Below, in pieces: positions 32,081 to 41,800 of a DNA stretch of 64,000 bases (positions are counted from its first letter, which is position 1; each line of letters opens with the position of its first letter). A model generated the notes under the pieces. That model searched no databases and was not told the DNA's origin. It saw only the letters and a program-made list of their open reading frames with translations. The stretch is from Desmonostoc muscorum FACHB-395 (GTDB lineage: Bacteria > Cyanobacteriota > Cyanobacteriia > Cyanobacteriales > Nostocaceae). The stretch lies in contig NZ_JACJSF010000032.1 in NCBI RefSeq assembly GCF_014698035.1, forward strand, positions 1 through 64,000, in the 5' to 3' direction. The position numbers and the translations under genes were made by a program.

Positions 32081-34174
32081 CTAAAAATTGGCGCTTAAAC
32101 CCACACGAAAAGTAAATCCAGGGCTATAAATGCGATTAACTCGCTCATATTGCTCACCGAGGAGATTTTCTAAGTAAACTGTCAATCCTACATTGCTAGT
32201 TACAGGTACACGACCGCTCAAATCTAAATTTACGAAAGAAGGCGAAAAATCTGTAATCGTGTCACCAGGATTTGTAAAGAAGGCTCTGCGAGTGCCACTG
32301 TTGTAGGTAACATACAAATTAGCCTGCCAACCTGAATTTTGATAACCCACACCAGTTTGCAGTACAGAGTAGGGAATCAAACCTAACTGTAAACCTCTCT
32401 CTGAGCCTGTTTTTATTTGAGCATCTGTATAAGTGTAGTTGAGGAAAGTTGACCAGCCAGCCGCAATTCTTAATTGCAATGCAACCTCTAAACCATTGGT
32501 ATCTACTAGTCCAATGTTTTCCCATCTGCCGGCGATGACTCCCAAGCGATCGCCTATACTACTACCAAAGTAAGTAAACTGCCCAATCAAATTTTGAGAA
32601 AAATTGACATCTACTCCCGCACTCCAAGTAGAGCCAGTTTCTGGTCTTAAATCAGGGTTTGGTTCCCAACCATGAACTGTATCATAAACATACAACTGAT
32701 CTAACCCAGGATTGCGTTGTGCCCCTGCCCAACTTCCACGCACTGCAACTATTGGTGTGACGGCATAACGTAACCCAACACTAGGGTTGAGATAATTTCC
32801 AAACTGGCTGTCAAAGCTTTGCCTTAGCCCTAAATCTATCAGAAAATCATCGCTAATATTCCAAGTATTCACAGCAAATAAAGCTGTATTAAACAAACTC
32901 CTATCTTCAGTTTCATTAGTGGCAATCCTACTAGGATTGGTACTCAAAACATCACCGTTTAAATCGGTGTTTTTCAAATCTAATCCCCAGCGCAATTTAT
33001 TATTGGAAGTAACTTTCCACTCATGGTCTACCCTAGCTGTAAGTTGTTGTGTATCTAAAGTTCCTGTACGGTAAAATGCTCCTGTAGGGCCATAAGTGCT
33101 GAAATAATCTTGGTTATAACCAATTGAGGTAGTAAGATTAGAGCTTTCCCCATTACCTAGTCGAGTTTTCCAAGATAAGCCAATGTTTAAACCATCGTGG
33201 TCTAATCTATCTCTTTGCAGAGGGAAACCAAAATAAATTAAGCCGCGACGACTGCTGAGTGCAGTAACATCTAAATTCAATGAATTTTTTTTATCTAAAT
33301 CTAGTCCAATGCTACCAAAATAGGTACTTGTAGCTGTATCTGCATTTGATAAAAATCCCTGTTCATCACGATTTGCTGCACCTACAGGCACGCGATAACG
33401 GTTATCTGTAAAGAATCTTTCAAAGCTAAAGTTATATTTAACATTATTGGATGAACCACCATAAGTCACTTGTTGATTATTTAAACTCAATGAGCCAAAT
33501 TCTGCACTAGCGCTCAATTGAGGTTTACCATAACCTTCTTTGGTGATGATATTTACAACTCCCCCAAAGGCTGAGGAACCATACAAAGCGGAGGCTGTAC
33601 CGCTATATAATTCCACTCGTTCAATCGCCTCTACAGGAATGCTATTTAAGTCAGTTCCACCATGATAAGTGTTGACATTATTGTTAATTGGTCTGCCATT
33701 AATTAGAAATACAGACTGATTAATTGAGGCTCCGCGATAGTATGTACCTGTGTGAATATCTGCACCATGACCTACGTCATTGATTGCAAAACCAGGCATT
33801 CTTTTTAAGATATCCGCTAAACTTGTAGCGCCCTGCTTTTGAATTTCTTCTTTATCAATTACGTAAGTTGGTGTAGATTGAGGTAGGTTGTCTGGTTCTG
33901 CGATCGCTTCTATGGAAATGTCTGCATCATCTGTATAATCTGGTTGAGTTTCTGGATTAACTTCACTCGGTGCAGATTGTTGAGTTAATAATTCGGCATT
34001 AGTAGCGGGTAGCTCAACTTCACTCAAACTCTGAATATCGGAAATGACTTCGGTTGATTTATCAGTATTTCTCTGCTCAATTTCACTCTCAGCAGCAAAG
34101 CTAGGAAATGCTATCAGTAAACCCGGTAAAGCAACTGTTAGCAACAAAAAATCTTTTTTCACGTTCTCTTTCAC
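32081..34174 (-). CDS. TonB-dependent outer-membrane receptor (BtuB/siderophore type)
   Basis: A 697-residue receptor with a signal peptide (LLLTVALPGLLIAFPSFAAE) and a Ser/Glu-rich N-terminal stretch. The plug domain (about 95-215) has PTYVIDKEEIQKQGATSLAD, then VFLINGRPINNN and RVELYSGTASALYGSSAFGGVVNIITK. The 22-strand barrel ends in aromatic FRVGLSANF. The substrate is not evident: ligands could be cobalamin, siderophore or another chelate. It lacks the AMIN domain of many cyanobacterial siderophore receptors. No ABC permease or TonB/ExbBD genes are adjacent. The start is GTG 34174 or, better placed after AAAGAGA, GTG 34162. No Fur box or cobalamin riboswitch was recognised upstream. Confidence 0.92.
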   Translation of the reverse strand: MKENVKKDFLLLTVALPGLLIAFPSFAAESEIEQRNTDKSTEVISDIQSLSEVELPATNAELLTQQSAPSEVNPETQPDYTDDADISIEAIAEPDNLPQSTPTYVIDKEEIQKQGATSLADILKRMPGFAINDVGHGADIHTGTYYRGASINQSVFLINGRPINNNVNTYHGGTDLNSIPVEAIERVELYSGTASALYGSSAFGGVVNIITKEGYGKPQLSASAEFGSLSLNNQQVTYGGSSNNVKYNFSFERFFTDNRYRVPVGAANRDEQGFLSNADTATSTYFGSIGLDLDKKNSLNLDVTALSSRRGLIYFGFPLQRDRLDHDGLNIGLSWKTRLGNGESSNLTTSIGYNQDYFSTYGPTGAFYRTGTLDTQQLTARVDHEWKVTSNNKLRWGLDLKNTDLNGDVLSTNPSRIATNETEDRSLFNTALFAVNTWNISDDFLIDLGLRQSFDSQFGNYLNPSVGLRYAVTPIVAVRGSWAGAQRNPGLDQLYVYDTVHGWEPNPDLRPETGSTWSAGVDVNFSQNLIGQFTYFGSSIGDRLGVIAGRWENIGLVDTNGLEVALQLRIAAGWSTFLNYTYTDAQIKTGSERGLQLGLIPYSVLQTGVGYQNSGWQANLYVTYNSGTRRAFFTNPGDTITDFSPSFVNLDLSGRVPVTSNVGLTVYLENLLGEQYERVNRIYSPGFTFRVGLSANF

Positions 34175-34434
34175 ACCAAGTAAAAATAGTCACCACGTAG
34201 TATTCTTGCTGTAAAAGTAAAATCGTGTCAAAAGACACGCTGTCATATTCCCACAGATTTCGATTCCCAACTTCTGAAATAAATCGGGGATCTTGTTTCT
34301 GAGTCAAGGTAAGAACGGGGTTGAATAGCCCAAAGTTATTACAACTGACTTCAGATAAATAAGTTAGAAATAGGGTTTATATTAATCCTATATTTTATTA
34401 TAGCTACACCAACAAATTAAATCTTATTACACTT

Positions 34435-34992
34435 TCACGAACGATTTTTATGCGTAACTCTAATTAGAAAACGCAGACTTTCATTTACTGCTTCTGAATT
34501 TGGAAACATTTCTGCAACATCAGGCTCTAAAAAAACTGTCAACTTTTTAATATTATTGTGAGTAATTTCGCTGTTTTTTAAATTATTGTCTGTAAACTCA
34601 TGATTTGATTTAGAATCATTATGTATTATGCTATTTTGACAACACACAGTATTTAATTTATTAACTAGTGATTCCCAACTACTAACTTTTAATTTAAAAT
34701 AAGCCTTAGCATCCCGTAATGTTTTAAACTGTTGCTTCAGGATATCAACAGTATAAATATACTTTTGAGATACTTGTTTCTCTAAATTAAGGTCTGACTC
34801 AACCATATCAACCACTTCATTAATAAGTCGGTCATGATTTTCGGCAATCTGAGCAGCAGCCCCTAAAATCTTAGAAGTTGCTTTTATTTGTACATCAGTC
34901 TCTTGTTTAAGGCGATCGGCAATACTGCGAATTTGATCTCCCAGCCTCGCTTTACCTTGTTTTTGCGTGGTTGGTAGTGATTTATTGTTCAT
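34435..34992 (-). CDS. Helical protein of unknown function, second gene of a coiled-coil pair
   Basis: A 185-residue, largely helical protein. The N-terminus is basic (TTQKQGKARLGDQIRSIADR), followed by a long helix (residues 20-100), an Asn-rich linker (about 120-150) and a C-terminal segment VFLEPDVAEMFPNSEAVNES, which resembles short proteins common in cyanobacteria that end in such a motif. The function is not known. It starts 12 bp after the stop of the 285-residue coiled-coil gene, so they form an operon. It is AT-rich relative to the flanks. Confidence 0.75.
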   Translation of the reverse strand: MNNKSLPTTQKQGKARLGDQIRSIADRLKQETDVQIKATSKILGAAAQIAENHDRLINEVVDMVESDLNLEKQVSQKYIYTVDILKQQFKTLRDAKAYFKLKVSSWESLVNKLNTVCCQNSIIHNDSKSNHEFTDNNLKNSEITHNNIKKLTVFLEPDVAEMFPNSEAVNESLRFLIRVTHKNRS

Positions 34993-35004
34993 GAATATGC
35001 TTGT

Positions 35005-35862
35005 TTATTCAGAAAGTATGTCTTTAATAGCCAGCCAGATGCGTTTAAACTTTTGTACCAAACCCAAAGGATTATTAGTTGTTTCTTCTTCCACCGAATC
35101 AACTAGAGATTGAATCCTATCCATACGTTCTGCTACAACGTAAAGACTGTTTACTGCTTCATCCTTCCTTTCTAAGGATTCACGCAGTAGCACAACCATC
35201 TGGGCAATTTCCCGTTTTAGTCTTTCATTCTCAGCTTTACGGCGAGTTTCCCATCCCTTAATACTAGCTTTGGAACGTCGCTCATACTTGAGTTCTGCTT
35301 TAGCCTCATTGTATAAAGTTAAATACATTTCTCGTTCAGAGTTGGCTGCATCATATTTGGTAAGAAATTCAGTTGCTTTCGTTTTTTCTTCGTTGTAAAG
35401 ATAGAGTGTCTTTTGATGATTTTCTTGCTCATCAATATAGAAGCGATAATTTTGAGTAACTTGCTCTTTTAGTTCATTAGCTTCGAGTTGGCAAGTTTGG
35501 ATCTCTCGCTGGTGAACATGAACTAGCTGTGATATTTTCGCTTTTTCTTCGTTGTAGAGATAGAGCGTCTTTTGATGATTTTCTTGTTCATCAATATAGA
35601 AGCGATAGTTTTGAGTAACTTGCTCTTTTAGTTCATTAGCCTTGATTTGGTAAGTTTGAATCTCTTGCTGAACATGAACCAGTTGAGATGTAGCTTCTTC
35701 ATTTTCTTTTGCACGTTGTTGCCATTCATCGCGTTGGGCACGAACAGTCATCAATAGCTGTTGAAGTTCACGAGGAGGAATTGGTTCTCTCTGCCGTGAG
35801 CAAGGATTATTAACAGCGTTATCATAATTAGAATCTCTGCGATCGTCTCTCCTCATTGCCAT
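35005..35862 (-). CDS. Coiled-coil protein with a 53-residue internal duplication
   Basis: The 285-residue protein is almost wholly charged alpha-helix. Residues about 63-115 and 116-168 are near-identical copies of one unit containing ANELKEQVTQNYRFYIDEQ. The DNA copies at about 35381-35539 and 35540-35698 are also close, so the duplication is recent. A third, diverged unit may follow. The C-terminus (NPLGLVQKFKRIWLAIKDIL) could be amphipathic. No family was recognised. It is co-transcribed with the next gene (12 bp gap). A structural or tethering role is only a guess. Confidence 0.8.
   Translation of the reverse strand: MAMRRDDRRDSNYDNAVNNPCSRQREPIPPRELQQLLMTVRAQRDEWQQRAKENEEATSQLVHVQQEIQTYQIKANELKEQVTQNYRFYIDEQENHQKTLYLYNEEKAKISQLVHVHQREIQTCQLEANELKEQVTQNYRFYIDEQENHQKTLYLYNEEKTKATEFLTKYDAANSEREMYLTLYNEAKAELKYERRSKASIKGWETRRKAENERLKREIAQMVVLLRESLERKDEAVNSLYVVAERMDRIQSLVDSVEEETTNNPLGLVQKFKRIWLAIKDILSE
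35381..35698 (-). repeat. 159-bp direct duplication within the coiled-coil gene
   Basis: Two head-to-tail copies with few substitutions share blocks such as TCTTTTGATGATTTTCTTG and AGTAACTTGCTCTTTTAGTT. The period of 159 bp keeps the frame. Confidence 0.9.
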
Positions 35863-36127
35863 AATTTAAGTTCCTATATGAGTATTTGTTATACTTAAGT
35901 ATAAATATTTAGTTTAAGCGAGATGAACTTATTGAAGTGTGATCTCGGTTCTACTGGTAAGATGATCTGACTCTGGATTAAGATATATTTTCTTCTGTCT
36001 CAGACGCTTAAATTTCCAGACGTGGGATCTTCAAAGGCTAGAGATGTTGTGCTTCATAAGCAAGCTAGGCTCCAAAACATGAAAGGGAATAACCGTCAAA
36101 GCTTTGTATAAAGTCATCTCTATTTTT

Positions 36128-36195
36128 TCCGCAAGCACAACCCCAGTTAAAGTACGCTCTATAATCGTTAGCATTGAGACGAATGGCAATAATTT
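36128..36195 (-). pseudogene. Fragment of a TPR gene, duplicate of part of the neighbouring TPR gene
   Basis: About 65 bp here match 37093-37158 inside the TPR gene at roughly 87 percent by eye, in the same orientation. On the minus strand it reads IRLNANDYRAYFNWGCACG, versus IRLNANDYRAYFNRACACG in the intact gene. No longer ORF continues from it. It ends at the start codon of the Uma2 gene, which suggests deletion or insertion at that junction. Confidence 0.75.
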
Positions 36196-36822
36196 ATGAT
36201 TCAAGCCTTACGCAAACTAGTTACATTCGATGAATTCGTTGCAAAATATCCCGACAACACAGGAAAACGTTGTGAGTTGCATGATGGAGTAATTGTAGAG
36301 ATGCCGCAACCCACAGGCTATCATGAACAGATTATCGTATTTTTAGTTCAGAAACTTATTCTAGAATATAGTCGCATCAACTTACCCTATGGCATCCCGA
36401 AAACAGTACTTGTAAAACCGCTTGAAAGTGAATCAGCTTACTCACCAGATGTACTGATATTAAATCTTCCTAATTTGGTAAATGAATCTCTGTGGAAGAA
36501 AGAATCCACTGTAAGTCAAGCGGAATCAATACCCTTAGTAATTGAGGTAGTGAGTAGCAATTGGCGTGATGATTATTTAAAAAAAGCTGCTGACTATGAA
36601 GCTGTAGGCATCCCAGAGTACTGGATTGTAGACTATGCGGCTTTAGGTGGTAGGCGATTTATTGGCAATCCCAAACAAGCAACTGTCTCGCTCTACACTT
36701 TAATTGAGGGAGAATATCAAGTTAACCAGTTTCGAGGTAGCGATCGCATTATCTCACCTCTTTTCCCAGAGTTAAACTTAACCGCCGAACAAATTTTTCA
36801 AGCTGGTGGATACCCTGTATAG
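36196..36822 (+). CDS. Uma2-family (DUF820) putative restriction-like nuclease
   Basis: The 208-residue protein has the Uma2 fold, a PD-(D/E)xK-like family greatly expanded in cyanobacteria. The usual N-terminus is present (TFDEFVAKYPDNTGKRCELHDGVIVEMPQP-type region, residues 9-38). Then come the acidic catalytic positions SAYSPDVLILNLPN and LVIEVVSSNWRDDYLKK, and YEAVGIPEYWIVD. Biological function of the family is not established, but many copies associate with mobile regions. A TPR gene fragment lies directly upstream. Confidence 0.88.
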   Translation: MIQALRKLVTFDEFVAKYPDNTGKRCELHDGVIVEMPQPTGYHEQIIVFLVQKLILEYSRINLPYGIPKTVLVKPLESESAYSPDVLILNLPNLVNESLWKKESTVSQAESIPLVIEVVSSNWRDDYLKKAADYEAVGIPEYWIVDYAALGGRRFIGNPKQATVSLYTLIEGEYQVNQFRGSDRIISPLFPELNLTAEQIFQAGGYPV

Positions 36823-36833
36823 TTCTTACACTC

Positions 36834-37757
36834 TTACAAAAGAGCGATTTCCGTTGCAGACGAAATTTGTTGTCGCAAATTATTCAGTAAATCTAAAGTT
36901 TTTTCGTAGGCAACTCTCTTTCCTTGGTTGTCAAAGTACTCAGATGCTTTTTGTAAATCAGATATAGCTCCTAAATGATATCCTAAGCGATAACGAGCTA
37001 CTCCCCGATTAACGTAAGCCTGGGCATTACTGGGGTTGAGTCTGATGACTTGAGAAAAATCACGCACTGCACCAAAGTCATCTCCGTTTCGGCCGCAAGC
37101 ACAAGCCCGGTTAAAGTAGGCTCTATAATCGTTAGCGTTGAGACGAATTGCTAGATTAAAGTCGAGCATCGCAGCTTGGATATCTTGTAAGACAAAATGC
37201 GCCAAACCTCGGTCATTGTAGATATCTGCAAGCAGTAAGCTAGTAATTCGGGGAATTTGAGTTAAAGCTAAATTAAAGTCAAGAATTGCCTCCGAGTCTT
37301 TCCCATCCCCTGTAAAGGCTAGCCCTCGGTTGTAGTAAGCTCGAAAATCGTAGGGTTTAAGTGCGATCGCTCGATTATAATCAACGATGGCACCGGAATA
37401 ATCCCCTTGTCTGTAAAGTGCTAAACCCCGGTTCAGATAAGCCTCAGAGTCATTAGGTGCAAAATTTATAGCTTGGGTACAATCTGCGATCGCTTGATGG
37501 TAATCTTGTAATTGAAGATAAGCAAGACAGCGATCGCTGTAAGCTACAGCAAAATCTTTCTCAACTTCAATTGCCTGATTAAAACTCTCTATTGCCTCCT
37601 GGTAATTACCGCGCCGCATCTTATCTACACCTAATTCCAAAAAATTACTCGCCGTAATTTTGGTAATGGCAACGGGTGCTGAATGTGCGGATGAAGTCAA
37701 AAAAGTTAGAGAAAAAGCAATAATTACACCGATAAATAATCGCCAGAAATTACTCAT
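36834..37757 (-). CDS. Secreted tetratricopeptide-repeat protein
   Basis: A 307-residue protein with an N-terminal signal (FIGVIIAFSLTFLTSSAHSAP) and about six to seven TPR units from residue 40 to 285. Typical blocks are AYLNRGLALYRQGDYSGAI, AYYNRGLAFTGDGKDSEAI and AYVNRGVARYRLGYHLGAI. TPRs mediate protein contacts; partner unknown. The signal suggests the periplasm or thylakoid lumen. Part of the gene is duplicated as a fragment at 36128-36195. It converges with the Uma2 gene, 11 bp apart. Confidence 0.9.
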   Translation of the reverse strand: MSNFWRLFIGVIIAFSLTFLTSSAHSAPVAITKITASNFLELGVDKMRRGNYQEAIESFNQAIEVEKDFAVAYSDRCLAYLQLQDYHQAIADCTQAINFAPNDSEAYLNRGLALYRQGDYSGAIVDYNRAIALKPYDFRAYYNRGLAFTGDGKDSEAILDFNLALTQIPRITSLLLADIYNDRGLAHFVLQDIQAAMLDFNLAIRLNANDYRAYFNRACACGRNGDDFGAVRDFSQVIRLNPSNAQAYVNRGVARYRLGYHLGAISDLQKASEYFDNQGKRVAYEKTLDLLNNLRQQISSATEIALL

Positions 37758-37830
37758 AGTACCAAATTAGGATAGGTAATAGTGTTTGATGTTCTTGGAA
37801 CAGTCTTTTTATCAAGACTATATAATCCAA

Positions 37831-37925
37831 AATTGGTATAAGCATCCTATTTGACAATTTTGGCAAACCTAAAATTAGCGGGGCTTTTGTCCCGCTAATT
37901 GTTAATTTTTGAAGTTATACCAATT
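37831..37925. repeat. Inverted repeats AATTGGTATAA / TTATACCAATT flanking a hairpin
   Basis: An 11-bp perfect inverted pair (37831-37841 and 37915-37925) brackets the strong GC-rich hairpin at 37873-37900. The layout is compatible with a 95-bp non-autonomous element, but no target duplication was seen. Confidence 0.5.
37873..37900 (-). terminator. Strong hairpin, probable petJ terminator
   Basis: A perfect 10-bp stem AATTAGCGGG/CCCGCTAATT with an 8-nt loop is followed on the plus side by GTTAATTTTT and on the minus side by TTAGG. It lies 143 bp past the petJ stop codon. The orientation is uncertain. Confidence 0.6.
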
Positions 37926-38042
37926 CTATGTGAGACTACACTTTATTCACGTAGAAGCAATTCATAAATTGCTCCTGCAATCTGTAGTTTTACATTAGTC
38001 TTCTAAGCGCATCTTCATACAGAAATGGTATTAGATATTAAT

Positions 38043-38378
38043 CTACTTCCAGTCCTTATCTGCTTGTGAAAGCACGTAAGCAGCTACATTTTCAATTTGG
38101 TCAGCTTTTAAACGTTTGCCGAAGGCAGGCATAGCATTTTTACCATTTGTAACTTGGGCAATAATTGCCTCTGCTGAGTACAAACCATACTTTTCCAAAG
38201 CTTCCTTCTTCAGGTTTTTTGCTGCTTGAACCAGATTCTTACCTCCAGCATGACAAGAGGCACAATTAGCACTAAATACTTTAGCTCCACTAACGGCATC
38301 TCCTGCCAAAGCTGGGCTACTGAAGGCAAAGGTGAAGATTGCTATGCCTAACAGTATGACTGTAATCATTTTTTTCAT
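38043..38378 (-). CDS. petJ: Cytochrome c6 (cytochrome c553)
   Basis: Cytochrome c6 is a soluble thylakoid-lumen electron carrier from cytochrome b6f to photosystem I or terminal oxidase, in place of plastocyanin. The 111-residue precursor has a signal peptide ending PALAG (mature start near residue 26), the haem site NCASCHAGGKN and the axial Met in NAMPAFGKRL. The mature length of about 86 residues is standard. The gene is monocistronic with a possible terminator downstream. Copper-dependent control is known in other cyanobacteria but no site was identified here. Confidence 0.96.
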   Translation of the reverse strand: MKKMITVILLGIAIFTFAFSSPALAGDAVSGAKVFSANCASCHAGGKNLVQAAKNLKKEALEKYGLYSAEAIIAQVTNGKNAMPAFGKRLKADQIENVAAYVLSQADKDWK

Positions 38379-38874
38379 TTCGTGTTCCCTCTACAATAAC
38401 GGCTTCTTCGGTGCAATATCCTCCATAATTGTCAGTTGAGCCGCTCTTATAGTCAAACGACATCCTGTCAAACTTAGTTTTAAAGCTTTGGGTTTTTAAA
38501 GGTTTTGGATTCTAACACAGAGTTATATCTAGCTCAATACGGTTCAGTTAAGCATTTTTTCTCTTCTCTCTGTTTCCTCTGCACCTCTGCGGTTCGTTAA
38601 AAAAGTTGACTTTGACAAAGAGTTTTAGCCTTAACTGAACCGTATTTATATCTAGCTACAAATTATTTTTCATTTTTTTCAGAAAATCTGAATCAGTTTA
38701 TCTTTGACTTAATATGTCTTTATTAAGACGAGAAAAACTGATTAATTAGGTACAAAAAACTAATTTATCTCGATGAGTATTTGTGCAAAATTGTCAATTG
38801 CTAAATTCTTAAAACTTCTAGATTGAGTATTGCCAGATATCTGTAGTTATTTGTAAAGAAATAACTTTAAAATT
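38379..38874. other. Intergenic region between petJ and HstK paralogue 1, with a MITE-like element
   Basis: The 496 bp include the petJ promoter region near 38400-38470 and the TIR-bearing element at 38536-38646. The rest (38660-38870) is AT-rich with no gene seen. Confidence 0.6.
38536..38646. mobile_element. 111-bp MITE-like element with perfect 17-bp TIRs and 11-bp flanking direct repeats
   Basis: Terminal inverted repeats AATACGGTTCAGTTAAG (38536-38552) and CTTAACTGAACCGTATT (38630-38646) are exact. TATATCTAGCT occurs on both sides (38524-38534 and 38647-38657), one base from the left TIR, like a target-site duplication. The interior is non-coding, with GCAGAG-type units. A diverged second copy is at 22346-22447, and a 17-bp end fragment may be at 51649. 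Confidence 0.82.
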
Positions 38875-41800
38875 TTACACCGGTAGTTCAATGACAAATA
38901 CCGTGCCTTCACCAATAACCGAGCTACAACTCAATTTGCCACCGTGGGTTTCTTCAACAATCTGCCGAGCGATCGCCAGTCCCAATCCCGTACCTTTTCC
39001 GACAGCTTTCGTAGTAAATAAATGGTCAAATATTTTTGATTTTACTTGATCATTCATCCCCTGACCATTATCAGTAATGGCAATTCTCACGAGATTATTT
39101 TCTACTGAAGTTGTAATTGTAATGCAGTTAGTATTCGCTTTAATTTCTTCAAAAGATTGTCCGGTATTAAATTCATCTAAGGCATCAATAGCATTGGCTA
39201 AAAGATTCATAAATACTTGATTTAATTGACCAGGGAAACATTCTATTTGAGGTAAATTACCGTAATTTGTGACAACTTCAATCGCGGGGCGTTGTTCATT
39301 CGCCTTGAGACGATGTTTGAGAATAAGAATGGTGCTATCAATCCCTTGGTGGATGTTGAAAGGCACTTTGTAATCTTGGTCTGCACGGGAAAATGTACGT
39401 AAACTAGTGCTGATATTTTTTAACCTCTCGCACGCCATAGACATAGAATCAATCATCTTGGGCAAGTCTTCTATACTATAATCCAAGTCGATTTCTTCGG
39501 CGTGGTCAAGAATTTCATCGCTTTTGTTGGGGAAGCTTTCTTGATATAATTTTAAGTGTTCGGTAATCTCACTAAGAGTGGGTTTAGCTTGTTTGAGACT
39601 AGCAGCAATAAAACCAAGAGGATTATTCATTTCGTGAGCTACACCAGCAACTAAGTTGCCTAGTGCAGACATTTTCTCACTTTGCACTATTTTTAATTGT
39701 GCTTGTTGCAGGTTTTGTAAAGCAGTTTCTAGCTCTTGTGCTTTTTGTTGAAGTTGAGCTTCGGCAACTTTGCGTTCGCGTAGCGCAGCTTGCTGTTCCG
39801 TAATATCATCTGCTAGGGAAGCGACTCCGATTAACTCGCCATCTGCACTCACAAGTGAATTATTATACCAAGCACAAATAATAATATTACCATCCTTTGT
39901 CACATTTTCATTGATACTGTAATTACCGCCCTCCTGCGATATAATATCAATGCTAACTCGCTCCATTTGTGCTTGAATTGTTTGAGGAATGATGAATTGG
40001 AATTGGCAACCTAAAGCCTCCTGTTTGGTGTAGCCAAAGATTCTTTCTGCTGCTGGGTTCCAGTCAATAACCTGAAAATTCGTATCCCACTCTATGACTG
40101 CCAGTGGAGTTTGCTGAACCAATAGCTGGAGTCGTTGCTGAGATGCTTGCAAGCCAGACTGGGCGACACTCAACTCATTAAGCGATCGCTCTAACTGTTG
40201 GGAATACTCTAGCGATCGCTCATAAAGTCGGGCATTTTCCAGAGAAATTGCTGCTTGAGCGCAGAGTAAGTTGAGCAGTTCAACGCGATCGCTGGTGAAC
40301 GTCCCCGTTGCTAAATTATTTTCTAGATATAAAATGCCCAGCAACTTCGCTTGATGCAAAATCGGGCTACACAAGATACTTTTCGGCTGCTGACGGATGA
40401 TATAGGGGTCATTGGCTAAGGTGCGATCGGCACTCGCATCAACTATTACAGCAGTTTGCTTGTCATGCAAGACTTTGTAAATCAGTCTGTGGGGAATGTC
40501 CTGGCTATCTTCAATGGGAATACGCTGCAAGACAACTGGCTTTGAACCTGTGGTAATTGACCCTTTGATTAACAGGCGCGAGTCTCGCAAGAGCATGAAC
40601 ACGCATTTATCAGCCCCCGCATTTTCAATGACGATCGTCATCAACGATGAAAGTAGATTTTCCAGTTCGATTTCACCGGAAATAGTATGAGAAGCTTTGA
40701 GAATAGTAGCTAAATCTAAAGCCAGAGAAACATTACTACTGGATATGGCCGAACTTGTGGAGGTGACACTACCCAATGTGAACAGAGTTTCGTGAGTGGA
40801 GAGAGGAGAACGGGTTTGCTCTAATATAGGTCTAAGTAGTTGCGGATAGCGAGCTTCTAGGTCAGCAACTTTGGCTTTTGCACCCCAACGAGCATAGGCA
40901 TAGTAGGCTTCAATCATGTAGTCCCCAGCAATGCGCTGTCTGCCCCAATCTAGGTAGAATTTTGCTGCCAGTTCGTTAGCAAGTGCTTCTTCTTGGGTAT
41001 ATTCGTTGGCTTTGGCTAGAGCGATCGCCTTGTCGTAAAACTCAATTGCTTCGGCTTTTTGTCCTAATACTCGACATTTTTCTGCCTCTACCAAATCAAC
41101 TTTATGTTGATAATTCATGGGTGCATGATACGCCCATTGCTGTAACTTGGTTTGATTTTCTATGACACCCTGCAATGCTTCTGATGTTTCATCTAACTGT
41201 GGATTTAATTGTGCCAAAGTTAGCAGAGAATCATAAAGATAAAATACTGGTTCGCTGACTAATCCCGCACCAGCCATAAAATAGCGCCTGACTTCAATAG
41301 CATGATTTTTCGCTGGCTCAATTTCTCCAAACAAGAAACAAAGCATTAGTTTATACAAATGGAAAATATACAATCCATATCCATCTTTGGCAGACTGTAG
41401 CTGCTGGAGAAATTCCGTTTCTTCAAGGGCTTTCCCAGACAAAAGGGTGGTATGTTCTGCAAGACCTAGCAGATTTAAAACAGGTTGCCAATAGATCCGA
41501 CTATAATTTGCGGTTGTCAATTGATTTAATTGCATCAAACTATGGCAGTAGGCGCAAATATCCTGCTCTAAGGTAGCCAAGGATTGACTGCTCCAAAAAG
41601 AATTGAGACAAAAACTGTGACCATTGTACCCAGCAAGTACCAAGTTCCCAAATTCTATGGCAGTAGTGTAACCTTCTTGCAAGAGGGGTAGTGTTTCTTT
41701 AATGTGAGATTTGCGGTGTACAACAAATAACCCCAACATCATCAAAACATCTGTTTTACTTGCTTTGGCATCGAGTTTTGAAATAATCTGGAGTGCCAGG

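Noticed and set aside
34175..34434. Cobalamin riboswitch or Fur box upstream of the TonB receptor
   Set aside because: I looked for the B12-box and for a GATAATGATAATCATTATC-like palindrome and found neither. Only a weak ATAGG/CCTAT inverted repeat near 34371-34393 is present.
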